64,000 bases of DNA from positions 3,165 to 67,164 of the forward strand of contig JAYNQW010000016.1 of assembly GCA_038114465.1 (NCBI GenBank). Reading direction: 5' to 3'. Shown in pieces: positions 34,333 to 43,028 of this stretch. A program made the position numbers and the translations under genes. Position 1 is the stretch's first letter, and every line of letters begins with the position of its first letter. This DNA is from CALINB01 sp938045325 (GTDB lineage: Bacteria > Pseudomonadota > Alphaproteobacteria > Rhodospirillales > CALINB01). Below the pieces are notes generated by a model. It saw only the letters and a list, made by a program, of their open reading frames with translations, ran no database searches and was not told where the DNA came from.

Positions 34333-35081
34333 AGGCAATTATATTGGCAGCCGGTGTTGGCTCAAGGCTATATGGCGACGATGGAACGCAGCCACCGAAA
34401 AGTCTGTTGCGTTTCGATGGTAAAACACTGATGCAGCGGCATGTCGAAGGATTGCAGTCGTTGGGCATCGAAAGTCTGACGCTGGTCATCGGGTACCGCC
34501 ATGAAGAAATCCTTGCTGAAGCCCAGTCTCATTGCCCGCAAGATTTTATACAAAGCATCTATAATCCCCGCTTTCGCAATGGGCCGGTTGTATCGCTGTG
34601 GGAGGCGCGCGAAACACTATGCTCCGGTCAGCCGATTTTGTTCATGGATGCCGATGTGTTGTATCCGCTTGATATGTTAGCGCGCTTGATCAATGCACCT
34701 TACGAAAACTGTTTCTTATTCGATGAAGAGTTCGAAGATACGGATGAGCCCGTTCGCCTGTGTTTGCGTGACGGCAATCCCGTCGAATTCGGTAAAAATA
34801 TTCAAGGAACGTTTGACCGTGTCGGCGAATGGCCGGGTTTCTTGAAACTGTCTCCGGGCATGGCGGCAAAATGGGCAGAGCAACTGCAGGTATTCATCGA
34901 TAAAAATTTGTTTGATGAAGCTTACGAGCCTGCGATGCGGGAATTGATCCTGCACGAGCCGCCAAACAGTTTCGGAATCGAAGATATTACCGGCGTCCCG
35001 TGGATCGAAATTGATTTTCCGGAAGATTTAAAACGTGCCGAGAAGGTTATCATGCCGGGTATACAGGATACCGGCGCTTAA
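34329..35081 (+). CDS. Stand-alone nucleotidyltransferase (LicC/CTP:phosphonate cytidylyltransferase-like)
   Basis: 250 residues, GTG start coupled to hpnA. The nucleotide-binding signature is intact: IILAAGVGSRLYGDDGTQPPKSLL, with the catalytic Arg and the PPK Lys. The FMDADVLYP block carries the metal-binding Asp pair. Related enzymes make CDP-choline, CMP-2-aminoethylphosphonate or NDP-sugars. In this setting, close to PEP mutase and CDP-alcohol phosphatidyltransferases, activation of a phosphonate headgroup with CTP is a reasonable proposal; a sugar nucleotide for hopanoids is the alternative. Confidence 0.85.
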   Translation: MKAIILAAGVGSRLYGDDGTQPPKSLLRFDGKTLMQRHVEGLQSLGIESLTLVIGYRHEEILAEAQSHCPQDFIQSIYNPRFRNGPVVSLWEARETLCSGQPILFMDADVLYPLDMLARLINAPYENCFLFDEEFEDTDEPVRLCLRDGNPVEFGKNIQGTFDRVGEWPGFLKLSPGMAAKWAEQLQVFIDKNLFDEAYEPAMRELILHEPPNSFGIEDITGVPWIEIDFPEDLKRAEKVIMPGIQDTGA

Positions 35082-35084
35082 ACA

Positions 35085-35843
35085 TTAAACCCGAAAAACG
35101 TATTCTTTATCTGCCTCACGATCGATATCGGGAGGATAATTTTTATGCTTATCCGCATAGTACTGTGTCATGTAGTCACCGGCTGAAGCGCGGTTATACG
35201 TCGCATAATATAGGCGGCGGATCGATTGGCTGAGGTTCGGATCAGAGGCGTGCGGCGCGTAATTATCGAAGAAAATTAGATCGCCGGGTTTGGTCGGGCA
35301 GGTCACGAATTCCATGCCGGCCATGTCGGCATCGGTCAACGGCTCCCATGATTGAAATAATCCGCGTTTGTGATGGCCCGGGACGATTTTAATGCACCCG
35401 TTCTCTTCCGTCGCCTCATCGATGCAGACAAGAACACTGATGTAAAAGTCGGTATAGGTGTCCCAGCCAGCTTGAGAATCCTGATGGGGTTTAAATCCGT
35501 CGGCGCCGGGGTATTTGAAATTGACCTTTTCTTTAAACAATACGGCATCTTCGCTAAGCAGTTGCGCGGTCGGTGCTTTCAGGACCTCCGTGAGCTCGTG
35601 GAAACCGTCATGAAACGGCGTGATATTTTCAATGCGGCTAATGATCTTTTCATCAGGATTGAGGAGGCTTTTTTCCCAATAAATCCAATGCCTGCCGGAT
35701 TCCTCGGGCATGGCAACAAGTTCCTCGCACCATCGTTTGATTGAGGCCATGTCCTCTGCGGAAAACGCGCCGCGGGCCAATAAAAAACCGTTGTTCTCAA
35801 AATCTTTGATTTGCTGATCCGAGAGTGTAGGTGTCGTCAGCAT
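35085..35843 (-). CDS. Phytanoyl-CoA dioxygenase (PhyH)-family Fe(II)/2-oxoglutarate oxygenase
   Basis: 252 residues. Iron ligands: H-x-D in FKPHQDSQAGWDTY (near residue 120) and the distal His in FDNYAPHASDPNLS, with the 2-oxoglutarate Arg likely in QSIRRLYYATYN. N-terminal FENNGFLLARGAFSAEDM is the usual PhyH opening. The family includes PhnY*, TmpA and others that hydroxylate aminoethylphosphonates at C1. Its position between two phosphonate-related genes, though on the opposite strand, suggests hydroxylation of the phosphonate headgroup or of a lipid. Substrate is inferred only. Confidence 0.88.
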   Translation of the reverse strand: MLTTPTLSDQQIKDFENNGFLLARGAFSAEDMASIKRWCEELVAMPEESGRHWIYWEKSLLNPDEKIISRIENITPFHDGFHELTEVLKAPTAQLLSEDAVLFKEKVNFKYPGADGFKPHQDSQAGWDTYTDFYISVLVCIDEATEENGCIKIVPGHHKRGLFQSWEPLTDADMAGMEFVTCPTKPGDLIFFDNYAPHASDPNLSQSIRRLYYATYNRASAGDYMTQYYADKHKNYPPDIDREADKEYVFRV

Positions 35844-36128
35844 TTTGTACGCCTTTTGTAGTGATTAGAGCGGGATATTAGGCTTAACCTCTTGTCGATT
35901 CAACAAAATCGGCGGACCGCCCTTTTAAAAACAGCGTATCAGACCGCTCCAGACCAGTAATTGATCTTTGTCATCTCCGCCAACGGTAATCTGCCGATAA
36001 AGTATTCCTGACTTGCGGTTATAGGGGTGGTTGGTGTATCCCACAGCACCTGTTGCGGCATCTCCCTTGAGGCGCGGCTTGGGGTAAAACCCGGTTTTTT
36101 CATGTTTTTATCACTAAAGGGGCTCGTG

Positions 36129-37790
36129 ATGACGGCCAATTCCAATGCAGCCCGGCTCGGCGAAACAAAGTCATTATCTAAATCAGCACAACTGCGTGCC
36201 ATGCTCGAGTCTCCTGAGCTCGAATTTATTATGGAGGCTCACAATGGCATTTCGGCCAAGATCGTCGAAGAGGCTGGCTTTAAGGGTATTTGGGCGTCAG
36301 GACTGACGGTTTCGGCAGCCCTGGGTGTTCGCGATAATAACGAAGCCTCCTGGACACAGGTCCTTGAAGTTTTGGAATATATGTCGGATGCGGCATCAAT
36401 TCCGATTCTTGTCGACGGCGATACAGGGTATGGAAACTTTAATAATGTCCGCCGTGTGGTGCGCAAACTTTGCCAGCGTGATATCGCCGGTGTTTGTATT
36501 GAAGATAAATTATTTCCAAAAACAAATTCGTTTATTGGCGATGGCCAACCGCTGGCCGACATCGATGAATTCTGTGGCAAAATTAAAGCCGGTAAGGATA
36601 GCCAAACGGATCCTGACTTTTGCCTAGTCGCCCGCATTGAAGCGTTGATCTCCGGGTGGGGGATGGATGAAGCGTTGCGCCGGGCTGAGGCCTATCATGG
36701 CGCCGGTGCCGATGCGATCCTAATTCACTCGAAAAAAACCACTGGCGAGGAAATTCTCGAATTTAAAAAAGAGTGGGGGGACCGGTGTCCCGTCGTGATC
36801 GTGCCGACGACCTATTGGGAGACACCGACTCAAGAATACCGTGATGCCAATATGTCACTGATTATTTGGGCTAATCACAACTTACGGGTCGCGATCTCGG
36901 CTATGCGTGACGTTAGTGCACAAATCATGCGCGATCAGTCATTGATCAATGTTGAAAACAACGTCACGACTGTCAAAGAGATTTTCCAACTGCAAGGCAA
37001 TGAAGAGTTGGAAGAAGCCGAAAAACGCTACTTGCCGCAAAATGAAGCGGATATGTCGGCCATTGTTTTGGCGGCCAGCCGGGGCGAAGCCTTGGGTGAA
37101 CTAACGGAAGACCGGCCGAAGTGCATGGTTGATGTTCGGGGCCAGCCGTTGCTTCACCGATTGAGTGCTACGCTACGCGAAGGTGGTATTCGCGATATCA
37201 CTGTCGTGCGGGGCTATAAAAAAGATGTCATTAATTTGGCGTCAATCCGCACGATCGATAACGATATGTTCTCTTCGACCGGCGAAGTTGCCAGCCTTGC
37301 TTGCACCATGGACTATCTGAACGGCCCTTGTGTCGTTGCTTACGGCGATATCTTATTCCGCCAATATATCCTTGACCGGCTGCGTGACGCTGAAGGTGAT
37401 ATTGTCATTGCCGTCGATGCGTTATGGGCGGAAAGAAGTTCGGATCAAGCTGATTGGGTGCGGGACTTGGTCGCATGTGATAAGCCGTTTTCGCCAGGTT
37501 ATCTGGATGATGAATCGGTTAATATGACCTGGATGGGCCATGAGGCAGATAAAAAAGAGGTCCATGGCGAGTGGATCGGCCTTGCAAAGCTTAGCGAAGA
37601 CGGCGCGGCTGTTGTCCGGCAAAAATTAAATGAGATGAAAAAAGACGGCAGTTTGCAACAGGCCAGCATGATCGATTTGCTTTCTGCGCTGGTTCAAGAC
37701 GGCCAAGATGTGAAAGTAATTTATGTCGCTGGGCATTGGCTTGATGTCGATAATCCGACGGATCTTGCGAAAGCGTGTGAATTTCTGTGA
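36129..37790 (+). CDS. aepX: Phosphoenolpyruvate mutase fused to a nucleotidyltransferase-like domain
   Basis: 553 residues from ATG 36129, 6 nt after AAAGGGG; upstream in-frame codons are not used. Residues about 15-300 are an isocitrate-lyase-superfamily barrel with the PEP mutase signature EDKLFPKTNS (from residue 125) and metal region DGDTGYGN. It rearranges PEP to phosphonopyruvate. Residues about 309-553 look like an NTP transferase, but the opening loop reads LAASRGEALGELTEDRPKCM, lacking the usual G-x-G-x-R; DILFRQYILD and WLDVDNPTDL match the fold. Fusions of this kind activate the phosphonate as a CMP ester. The next gene, phosphonopyruvate decarboxylase, overlaps by 4 nt. Confidence 0.92.
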   Translation: MTANSNAARLGETKSLSKSAQLRAMLESPELEFIMEAHNGISAKIVEEAGFKGIWASGLTVSAALGVRDNNEASWTQVLEVLEYMSDAASIPILVDGDTGYGNFNNVRRVVRKLCQRDIAGVCIEDKLFPKTNSFIGDGQPLADIDEFCGKIKAGKDSQTDPDFCLVARIEALISGWGMDEALRRAEAYHGAGADAILIHSKKTTGEEILEFKKEWGDRCPVVIVPTTYWETPTQEYRDANMSLIIWANHNLRVAISAMRDVSAQIMRDQSLINVENNVTTVKEIFQLQGNEELEEAEKRYLPQNEADMSAIVLAASRGEALGELTEDRPKCMVDVRGQPLLHRLSATLREGGIRDITVVRGYKKDVINLASIRTIDNDMFSSTGEVASLACTMDYLNGPCVVAYGDILFRQYILDRLRDAEGDIVIAVDALWAERSSDQADWVRDLVACDKPFSPGYLDDESVNMTWMGHEADKKEVHGEWIGLAKLSEDGAAVVRQKLNEMKKDGSLQQASMIDLLSALVQDGQDVKVIYVAGHWLDVDNPTDLAKACEFL

Positions 37791-38923
37791 TATCAGCCGA
37801 TAGTTTTCTTCAGCCTGTCCGAGAAGCCGGGTACGATTTTTTTGCCGGCGTACCGTGTTCGTTTCTGACATCGATCATCAATCGTGTCATCAGCGGGCCT
37901 GCTTATAACTATGTCGGCGCGGCGAGTGAGGGTGAGGCTGTTGCGATTGCATCCGGTGCCTGGCTTGCTGGTCATAAAACTGTGGTGATGTGCCAGAACT
38001 CGGGTCTCGGTAACGCGGTTAATCCGCTCACGTCACTTAATTTTCCATTCCGCATTCCAACGATGATGATCGTAACCTGGCGTGGCGGCCCGGGATTAAA
38101 AGATGAGCCGCAGCATGAATTGATGGGGAAAATCACGCCATCGCTTTTGGATGTTATTCAAGTGCCGCATCAATCGTTTCCGACATCCGATAATGAGATC
38201 ACTGCTTTTATCAAAGAGGCGGACACGGAAATGGCGCGTTCAGAATTGCCGTATGCGTTTATTATGGAAAAGGGAAGTGTCGAGAACGAAAAATTAGAGG
38301 CCCAATCGCCGCAACTTGCGCCGGTGGGGGAAACGGCCGGTGCTTTTGAAGGCGGTACGGCCCCGAAAAGAATGGCGCTGTTTGAGCGTATGCTGGAATT
38401 TCTACCAAAAGAAGCAGCGGTTATCGCAACGACCGGTTTTACCGGACGCGAGCTTTATGCGCTCGATGACCGTGAACAACATTTATATCAGGTCGGCTCC
38501 ATGGGGTGTGCCAGCGCCATGGGGCTCGGTGTCGCGCTGAATACCGACCGTCCGGTGGTTGTTTTGGATGGGGATGGCGCGGCCTTGATGAAGCTGGGCG
38601 CGATGGCGACGATCGGGGCGTACCGGCCTAAAAATCTCATTCATGTCGTTTTGGATAACGGCGCTTATGAATCGACAGGCAGCCAACCGACGGTCTCACC
38701 CTCTGTGGAATTTTCGAATACCGCTATTTCATGTGGATATGCGAAGGCTTATCGTTGTGATTCGCTGAACGGTTTTGAACAAACCATGAAAGACGCGCTT
38801 GAGAATCAAGGACCACATCTTGTGCATATGCGTATCACATCAGGCACGATGGACAATTTGCCCCGTCCTTCCATTACGCCGCCGGAAGTGGCGCGACGAT
38901 TTCGGCAATTTTTAACCGGTTAA
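37787..38923 (+). CDS. aepY: Phosphonopyruvate decarboxylase
   Basis: 378 residues, GTG start in a GTGA overlap with the PEP mutase gene. ThDP enzyme with the short two-domain layout of AepY: pyrimidine domain (GVPCSFLTSIINRV, then EGEAVAIASGAWLAG with the catalytic Glu) and PP domain (VLDGDGAALMKLGAMATIG, the GDG motif, ending VVLDNGAYESTG). It converts phosphonopyruvate to phosphonoacetaldehyde, pulling the unfavourable mutase reaction forward. An AEP transaminase to continue to 2-aminoethylphosphonate is not in the window. Confidence 0.94.
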   Translation: MISADSFLQPVREAGYDFFAGVPCSFLTSIINRVISGPAYNYVGAASEGEAVAIASGAWLAGHKTVVMCQNSGLGNAVNPLTSLNFPFRIPTMMIVTWRGGPGLKDEPQHELMGKITPSLLDVIQVPHQSFPTSDNEITAFIKEADTEMARSELPYAFIMEKGSVENEKLEAQSPQLAPVGETAGAFEGGTAPKRMALFERMLEFLPKEAAVIATTGFTGRELYALDDREQHLYQVGSMGCASAMGLGVALNTDRPVVVLDGDGAALMKLGAMATIGAYRPKNLIHVVLDNGAYESTGSQPTVSPSVEFSNTAISCGYAKAYRCDSLNGFEQTMKDALENQGPHLVHMRITSGTMDNLPRPSITPPEVARRFRQFLTG

Positions 38924-38945
38924 TTTTGCGCAACGGCATCATCAG

Positions 38946-39566
38946 TTGAGTCACACCACACACATCCACCGTATTGCCCGGGTTTTGATCAAGCCGATAA
39001 TTAATACACCTGTTCGGCCTAATCACGTTACGACGGTTCGGCTGTTAACCGGCATTGCCGCCGCCGGCTGTCTGGGTGTTGGCCATGCGCCTTGGCCGGC
39101 AATCGGGGCGGGCATCTTTTTGTTTTCTGTAGTTTTAGACCGCGCCGACGGTGAGTTGGCACGGCTTACAAATACCCGAAGCCCTGGGGGGCATATTTAC
39201 GATCTGATATCTGATGCGATCTGCAACGCGTTGATCTTGATCGGGTTGGGTATCGGACTGCGTCATGGCAGTCTCGGTGACATGGCGATTGCTTACGGAT
39301 TAATAGCCGGCGTTTCCGTATCGGCTATTTTGTGGATGGTCATTCAAATGGAATCCATGAGCGGCGAAAGGGCAGCCGAGCTGCCGGGCTTTGCCGGCTT
39401 CGATCTGGATGATCTTGTTATTTTGATTCCGGTTGGTGTTTGGCTTGGATGGTCGCAAGTGCTGTTAATTGCCGGTACCATTATTGCGCCAATCGTCGCA
39501 ATTGTGTTTGTGATCATGCTTTTTCGTATTCGACGCAAGGCGCAGCCGCCACGAGCAATAGATTAA
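38946..39566 (+). CDS. CDP-alcohol phosphatidyltransferase with intact motif
   Basis: 206 residues, TTG start, about 5-6 membrane helices. The complete CDP-AP signature is present: D65-x2-D68-G69-x2-A72-R73-x8-G82-x3-D86-x3-D90. Such enzymes couple a CMP-activated headgroup to a lipid alcohol. Directly downstream of PEP mutase and phosphonopyruvate decarboxylase (22 nt), it is the natural candidate for moving a CMP-phosphonate headgroup onto diacylglycerol or a hopanoid alcohol. Its last 102 bp overlap the convergent paralogue. Confidence 0.9.
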   Translation: MSHTTHIHRIARVLIKPIINTPVRPNHVTTVRLLTGIAAAGCLGVGHAPWPAIGAGIFLFSVVLDRADGELARLTNTRSPGGHIYDLISDAICNALILIGLGIGLRHGSLGDMAIAYGLIAGVSVSAILWMVIQMESMSGERAAELPGFAGFDLDDLVILIPVGVWLGWSQVLLIAGTIIAPIVAIVFVIMLFRIRRKAQPPRAID

Positions 39567-40151
39567 GTATGTGACCGAACCGATGCAGGCTAGGACAAAG
39601 AAATAGGGTAAGAAACCCAGCCAGGTGATTGGGGCAATCAGGTACATGCCGTCTTCCAATTCAAGTCCGGCAAAACCCGGGTAACCGATGGCATCATGCG
39701 TATCGTCAAGCTCGACTGATTTATCGAGATCGAAACTAATAAACATGCAAGAAACTGATGAAATCGCTCCGGCAATCCCAAGGATCAAGGCCCAATTTCC
39801 TAATGCGGTCCCACCGAGTTCGGCTTGATGTAATCCAATGCCAAGGCAAATAAACAAAGCAGAATAACTAACCGTACCGGTGATGTAGTCAAAGTAGTAA
39901 CCGAATTTGGAGCTTAATTTTTTTTGCCGGGCGAGTTCGCCGTCAAAGTGATCGAGAAAACGGGATAACACAAATAAGCCGACTCCCCAATTTAGTGCCG
40001 AAGATGTTCTTTGGGCGATCAGCCAGCAGCCCGTAAGGGCAACAATGAGGGAGACCCAGGTTAAATGGTTGGGCGCAATCGGGGTTTTGACGAGCGGCTT
40101 GACCAAAATGCGGGCAATTCTTTGGTCCCACGGCGGCATTTTTAAAGCCAT
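39465..40151 (-). CDS. CDP-alcohol phosphatidyltransferase paralogue lacking the fourth motif Asp
   Basis: 228 residues, about 6 helices. N-terminus (RIARILVKPLVKTPIAPNHLT) is clearly homologous to the facing gene. The motif reads D67-x2-D70-G71-x2-A74-R75-x8-G84-x3-D88-x3-G92: the last Asp, the proposed catalytic base, is Gly (codon GGT at 39876-39878). The C-terminal tail (KKHDHKHNCDDWRNNG) is read antisense to the partner gene and looks unconserved. It may be inactive, use another base, or act as a partner subunit in a heterodimer; these enzymes are dimers. Confidence 0.82.
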   Translation of the reverse strand: MALKMPPWDQRIARILVKPLVKTPIAPNHLTWVSLIVALTGCWLIAQRTSSALNWGVGLFVLSRFLDHFDGELARQKKLSSKFGYYFDYITGTVSYSALFICLGIGLHQAELGGTALGNWALILGIAGAISSVSCMFISFDLDKSVELDDTHDAIGYPGFAGLELEDGMYLIAPITWLGFLPYFFVLACIGSVTYLIYCSWRLRLASNTKKHDHKHNCDDWRNNGTGN

Positions 40152-40318
40152 GGCCTTAATTCTCTTTCAAAAGACAACAACTATAAGGTGGGGTTGCTGG
40201 TAATTTCTGTCAAGGTTTTGAGTTGCAGTGTATCAGCTGCCCTTGCTTGAATCTCTAAAGGGGCGGTATAAGCCCGGTCAACCTTTGGAAGACAACTAGT
40301 TGAAAAGATTAGTAAGAC

Positions 40319-42986
40319 GTGATTGAAAACGTTCTTAATTTTGGCCGTCGAATGCTCGTGCAATGGGTCGAAATAACGCGGCGATTTGCCGTCCTGGTGG
40401 TTATCGCATCTTTATTGCTGACAGCCTTAACCGCTGTTTATTTCGTTCAAAATGTCAAAATCAATACAGATACCGATGACATGCTGTCGGCTGAGTTGCC
40501 CTACCGGCAGCGGTCAAAAGAGTTCAGCCGCTTATTTCCTCAGTTCTCTGACAATATTCTTGTCGTAATTGATGGCGCGACCCCCGATTTAGTCGATGAT
40601 GCAACGGAAAAGCTTGTAAAGCACTTACGAAGTCAACCAACGTTGTTCGGCTCGGTATATGATCCTGTCGGCCTCAAATTTTTTCGCCAAAACGGTTTGT
40701 TGTATTTATCGACTGAAGAACTGTTCGATTTGACTGACCGTTTGGCCGAAGCTCAGCCTTTTTTGGGGACACTTTGGAAAGACCCGAGTTTAAGAGGCTT
40801 ATTCGGCCTGATCAGTCTGGCTATTGAAGAAAGCCTAAAAAAATCGAATACAGCCGGCGCAAAAGATAAGGCGCCGATAGAGATCGTCACGGTGCTCGAT
40901 GCCATGGCCGGGGTGATCGAGGCGCAAGCAAAAAATCAATTCTCCCGATTGTCGTGGCAAAACGTTATGCGCGGTCAGACGGATTCGAATTCGGTCAATA
41001 GACGGTTTGTTTTACTGAAACCGGCGCTCGATTTTTCTTCGCTGCAGCCCGCTACGGCGGCCATGAAAAAGCTGCGAAAGATTATTGCGTCACTGAGCCT
41101 GACGCAGGATCATGGCGTACGTGTCAGACNNNNNNNNNNGTGTCAGACTCTCCGGCAGCGCGGCAATCGCGCAAGAAGAGCTTAAAAGTGTCGAAACAGG
41201 AATGGGCATTGCCGCGGGCCTGTCGCTGACCCTCGTTTTAACATTGCTGATATTGGGGCTTCGTTCCGCCCGATTGGTCGTTGCAACAATTTCAACATTA
41301 ATAGCCGGTCTTGTATGGACGGCTGGTTTTGCCATCTTTGCCCTCGGCCAGTTAAATCTTATGTCGGTTACCTTCGCTGTGTTGTTTATCGGTTTAAGCG
41401 TCGATTTCGGTATTCATTTTTCACTGCGTTACCAAGAAGAAATGAACCGGAATGTATCGCATGCCGTCGCTTTAGGCCGTGCAACGCAAAGTGTCGGTGG
41501 TTCGCTGGTCCTTTGCGCGATTGCCGCCGCTATCGCCTTTTTCGCATTTTTGCCGACCGCTTATGTTGGATTGGCCGAGCTGGGCCTTATTGCCGGGACC
41601 GGCATGTTTATCGCTTTGTTCGCCAATCTCACGGTCTTGCCGGCTTTGTTGACGCTGATCCCATCCCGTATCAGGCGACGAAGGGCGTATGAGGAAGTTT
41701 TATTGCCCGCCATTCTGCCCTCGATCCGTCATCATGCACGGCCGGTGCTATTTGGATGTTTAAGTGTCGGGTTATTAGCCGGCATTTTGCTGCCAAAAGC
41801 GCATTTCGATTTTGATCCGTTAAATTTGAGAGATCCGAAGACGGAATCGTTAAGCACTCTTTTAGAGCTCGTGAATGATACTCAGACGAGTCCGTACGCG
41901 ATTAAGTTTTTGGCAAAAAATCGGAATGAGGCGCAAGAAATTTCACGCAAACTTAAAGCCTTGCCTGTCGTGAAAGAAGCCCGTTCAATTGAAAGCTTCA
42001 TCCCAAGCAAGCAAAAGCAGAAAATTGAAACAATTAATGATATTGCGCTTTTGCTGGTACCTGCTTTAAGTGTGACAAAACGAGAGACGCCGCCGTCACT
42101 GCAAGATCAAACTGCAGCCCTCGTAAAGCTTCGAAAAGATTTAGGCCGTTTGGCCGATTCGTCGGCCCATAAGCAAGCTCGTAACAGCGCCCGCCGTTTA
42201 GCAGGGGCGTTAGACCAACTGGAAAAAAAGATAACGCTGAATAAGAGTGTTATGGCCGAATTGCAAACCAGGTTGATTTCATCTTTGCCCAAGAGACTAA
42301 ATCGGCTTAGAGAGTCATTGCAGGTTGAGCCGGTCACACTGAAAAATTTGCCCCCCGAAATTAAGTCACGTTTTATCGCGCCGGACGGGCGGGTCAGGGT
42401 TAAGGTTTATCCGAAAGAAAATGTCCGTGATCGTCAGGCGCTTTTAAAGTTTGTTGATAGCGTTCGCACAATTGTTCCGGAAGCGGTTGGCCCTCCGGTT
42501 GTAATATATGAATCGTCCCGAACCGTGATTAACGCTTTTATATACGCTGCTGCGATTGCCGTTTCCTGCATTATGATATTGCTCTTGATTGTCTTGAGAA
42601 GCTTACGCGACTCACTATTCGTGTTTGCGCCTATCACGTTGGCTGCATTATTAACCGTTGCCATCTCGGTCCTGATCGATCTGCCGTTCAATTTCGCAAA
42701 TGTGATCGTGTTGCCGCTGTTGTTTGGCCTTGGTGTCGCGAGCGGGATTCATTTCATTCTTCGTGAAAAAGACGAAACAAACTCGGCAGGGGTCCTTTAT
42801 ACGAGCACGCCAAGAGCGGTTGTGTTCAGCGCCTTAACGACAATTGGTTCGTTTGGCAGCATTGCTTTATCGAGCCATCCGGGCACGGCAAGCATGGGAA
42901 TTTTATTAACGATTGCGATCACCTTGACGTTGGTTTGCACATTATTGGTGTTGCCAGCCTTGATGGCTTTGTCGCAAAATAAATAA
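40319..42986 (+). CDS. hpnN: Hopanoid transporter HpnN (RND superfamily), interrupted by an assembly gap
   Basis: Reconstructed as about 882 residues once a 19-nt artefact at 41130-41148 is removed, matching HpnN length. N-terminal helix then a large periplasmic loop (KINTDTDDMLSAELPYRQRSK), a first 5-helix block with GLSVDFGIHFSLRYQEE, a second loop and a second block with LLFGLGVASGIHFILREKDE. The H-F-x-L-R-Y/E features are typical of HpnN/MmpL-like lipid exporters. It carries hopanoids to the outer membrane. GTG start at 40319. It diverges from the phosphatidyltransferase gene across 167 bp. Confidence 0.93.
41121..41148. other. Assembly gap in hpnN: 9-bp repeat, 10 N, same 9-bp repeat
   Basis: GTGTCAGAC at 41121-41129, N at 41130-41139, GTGTCAGAC at 41140-41148. 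Removing the Ns and one repeat joins GVRVR to LSGSAAIA in one frame, so hpnN is intact. Same artefact type as in hpnH. Confidence 0.9.
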
Positions 42987-43028
42987 AAATTTATAGATTG
43001 AGATCAGTATGTGGAACATGAGGGGGTC

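Noticed and set aside
40319..42986. hpnN as two separate truncated genes
   Set aside because: Same artefact; the halves join into one RND protein of normal length.
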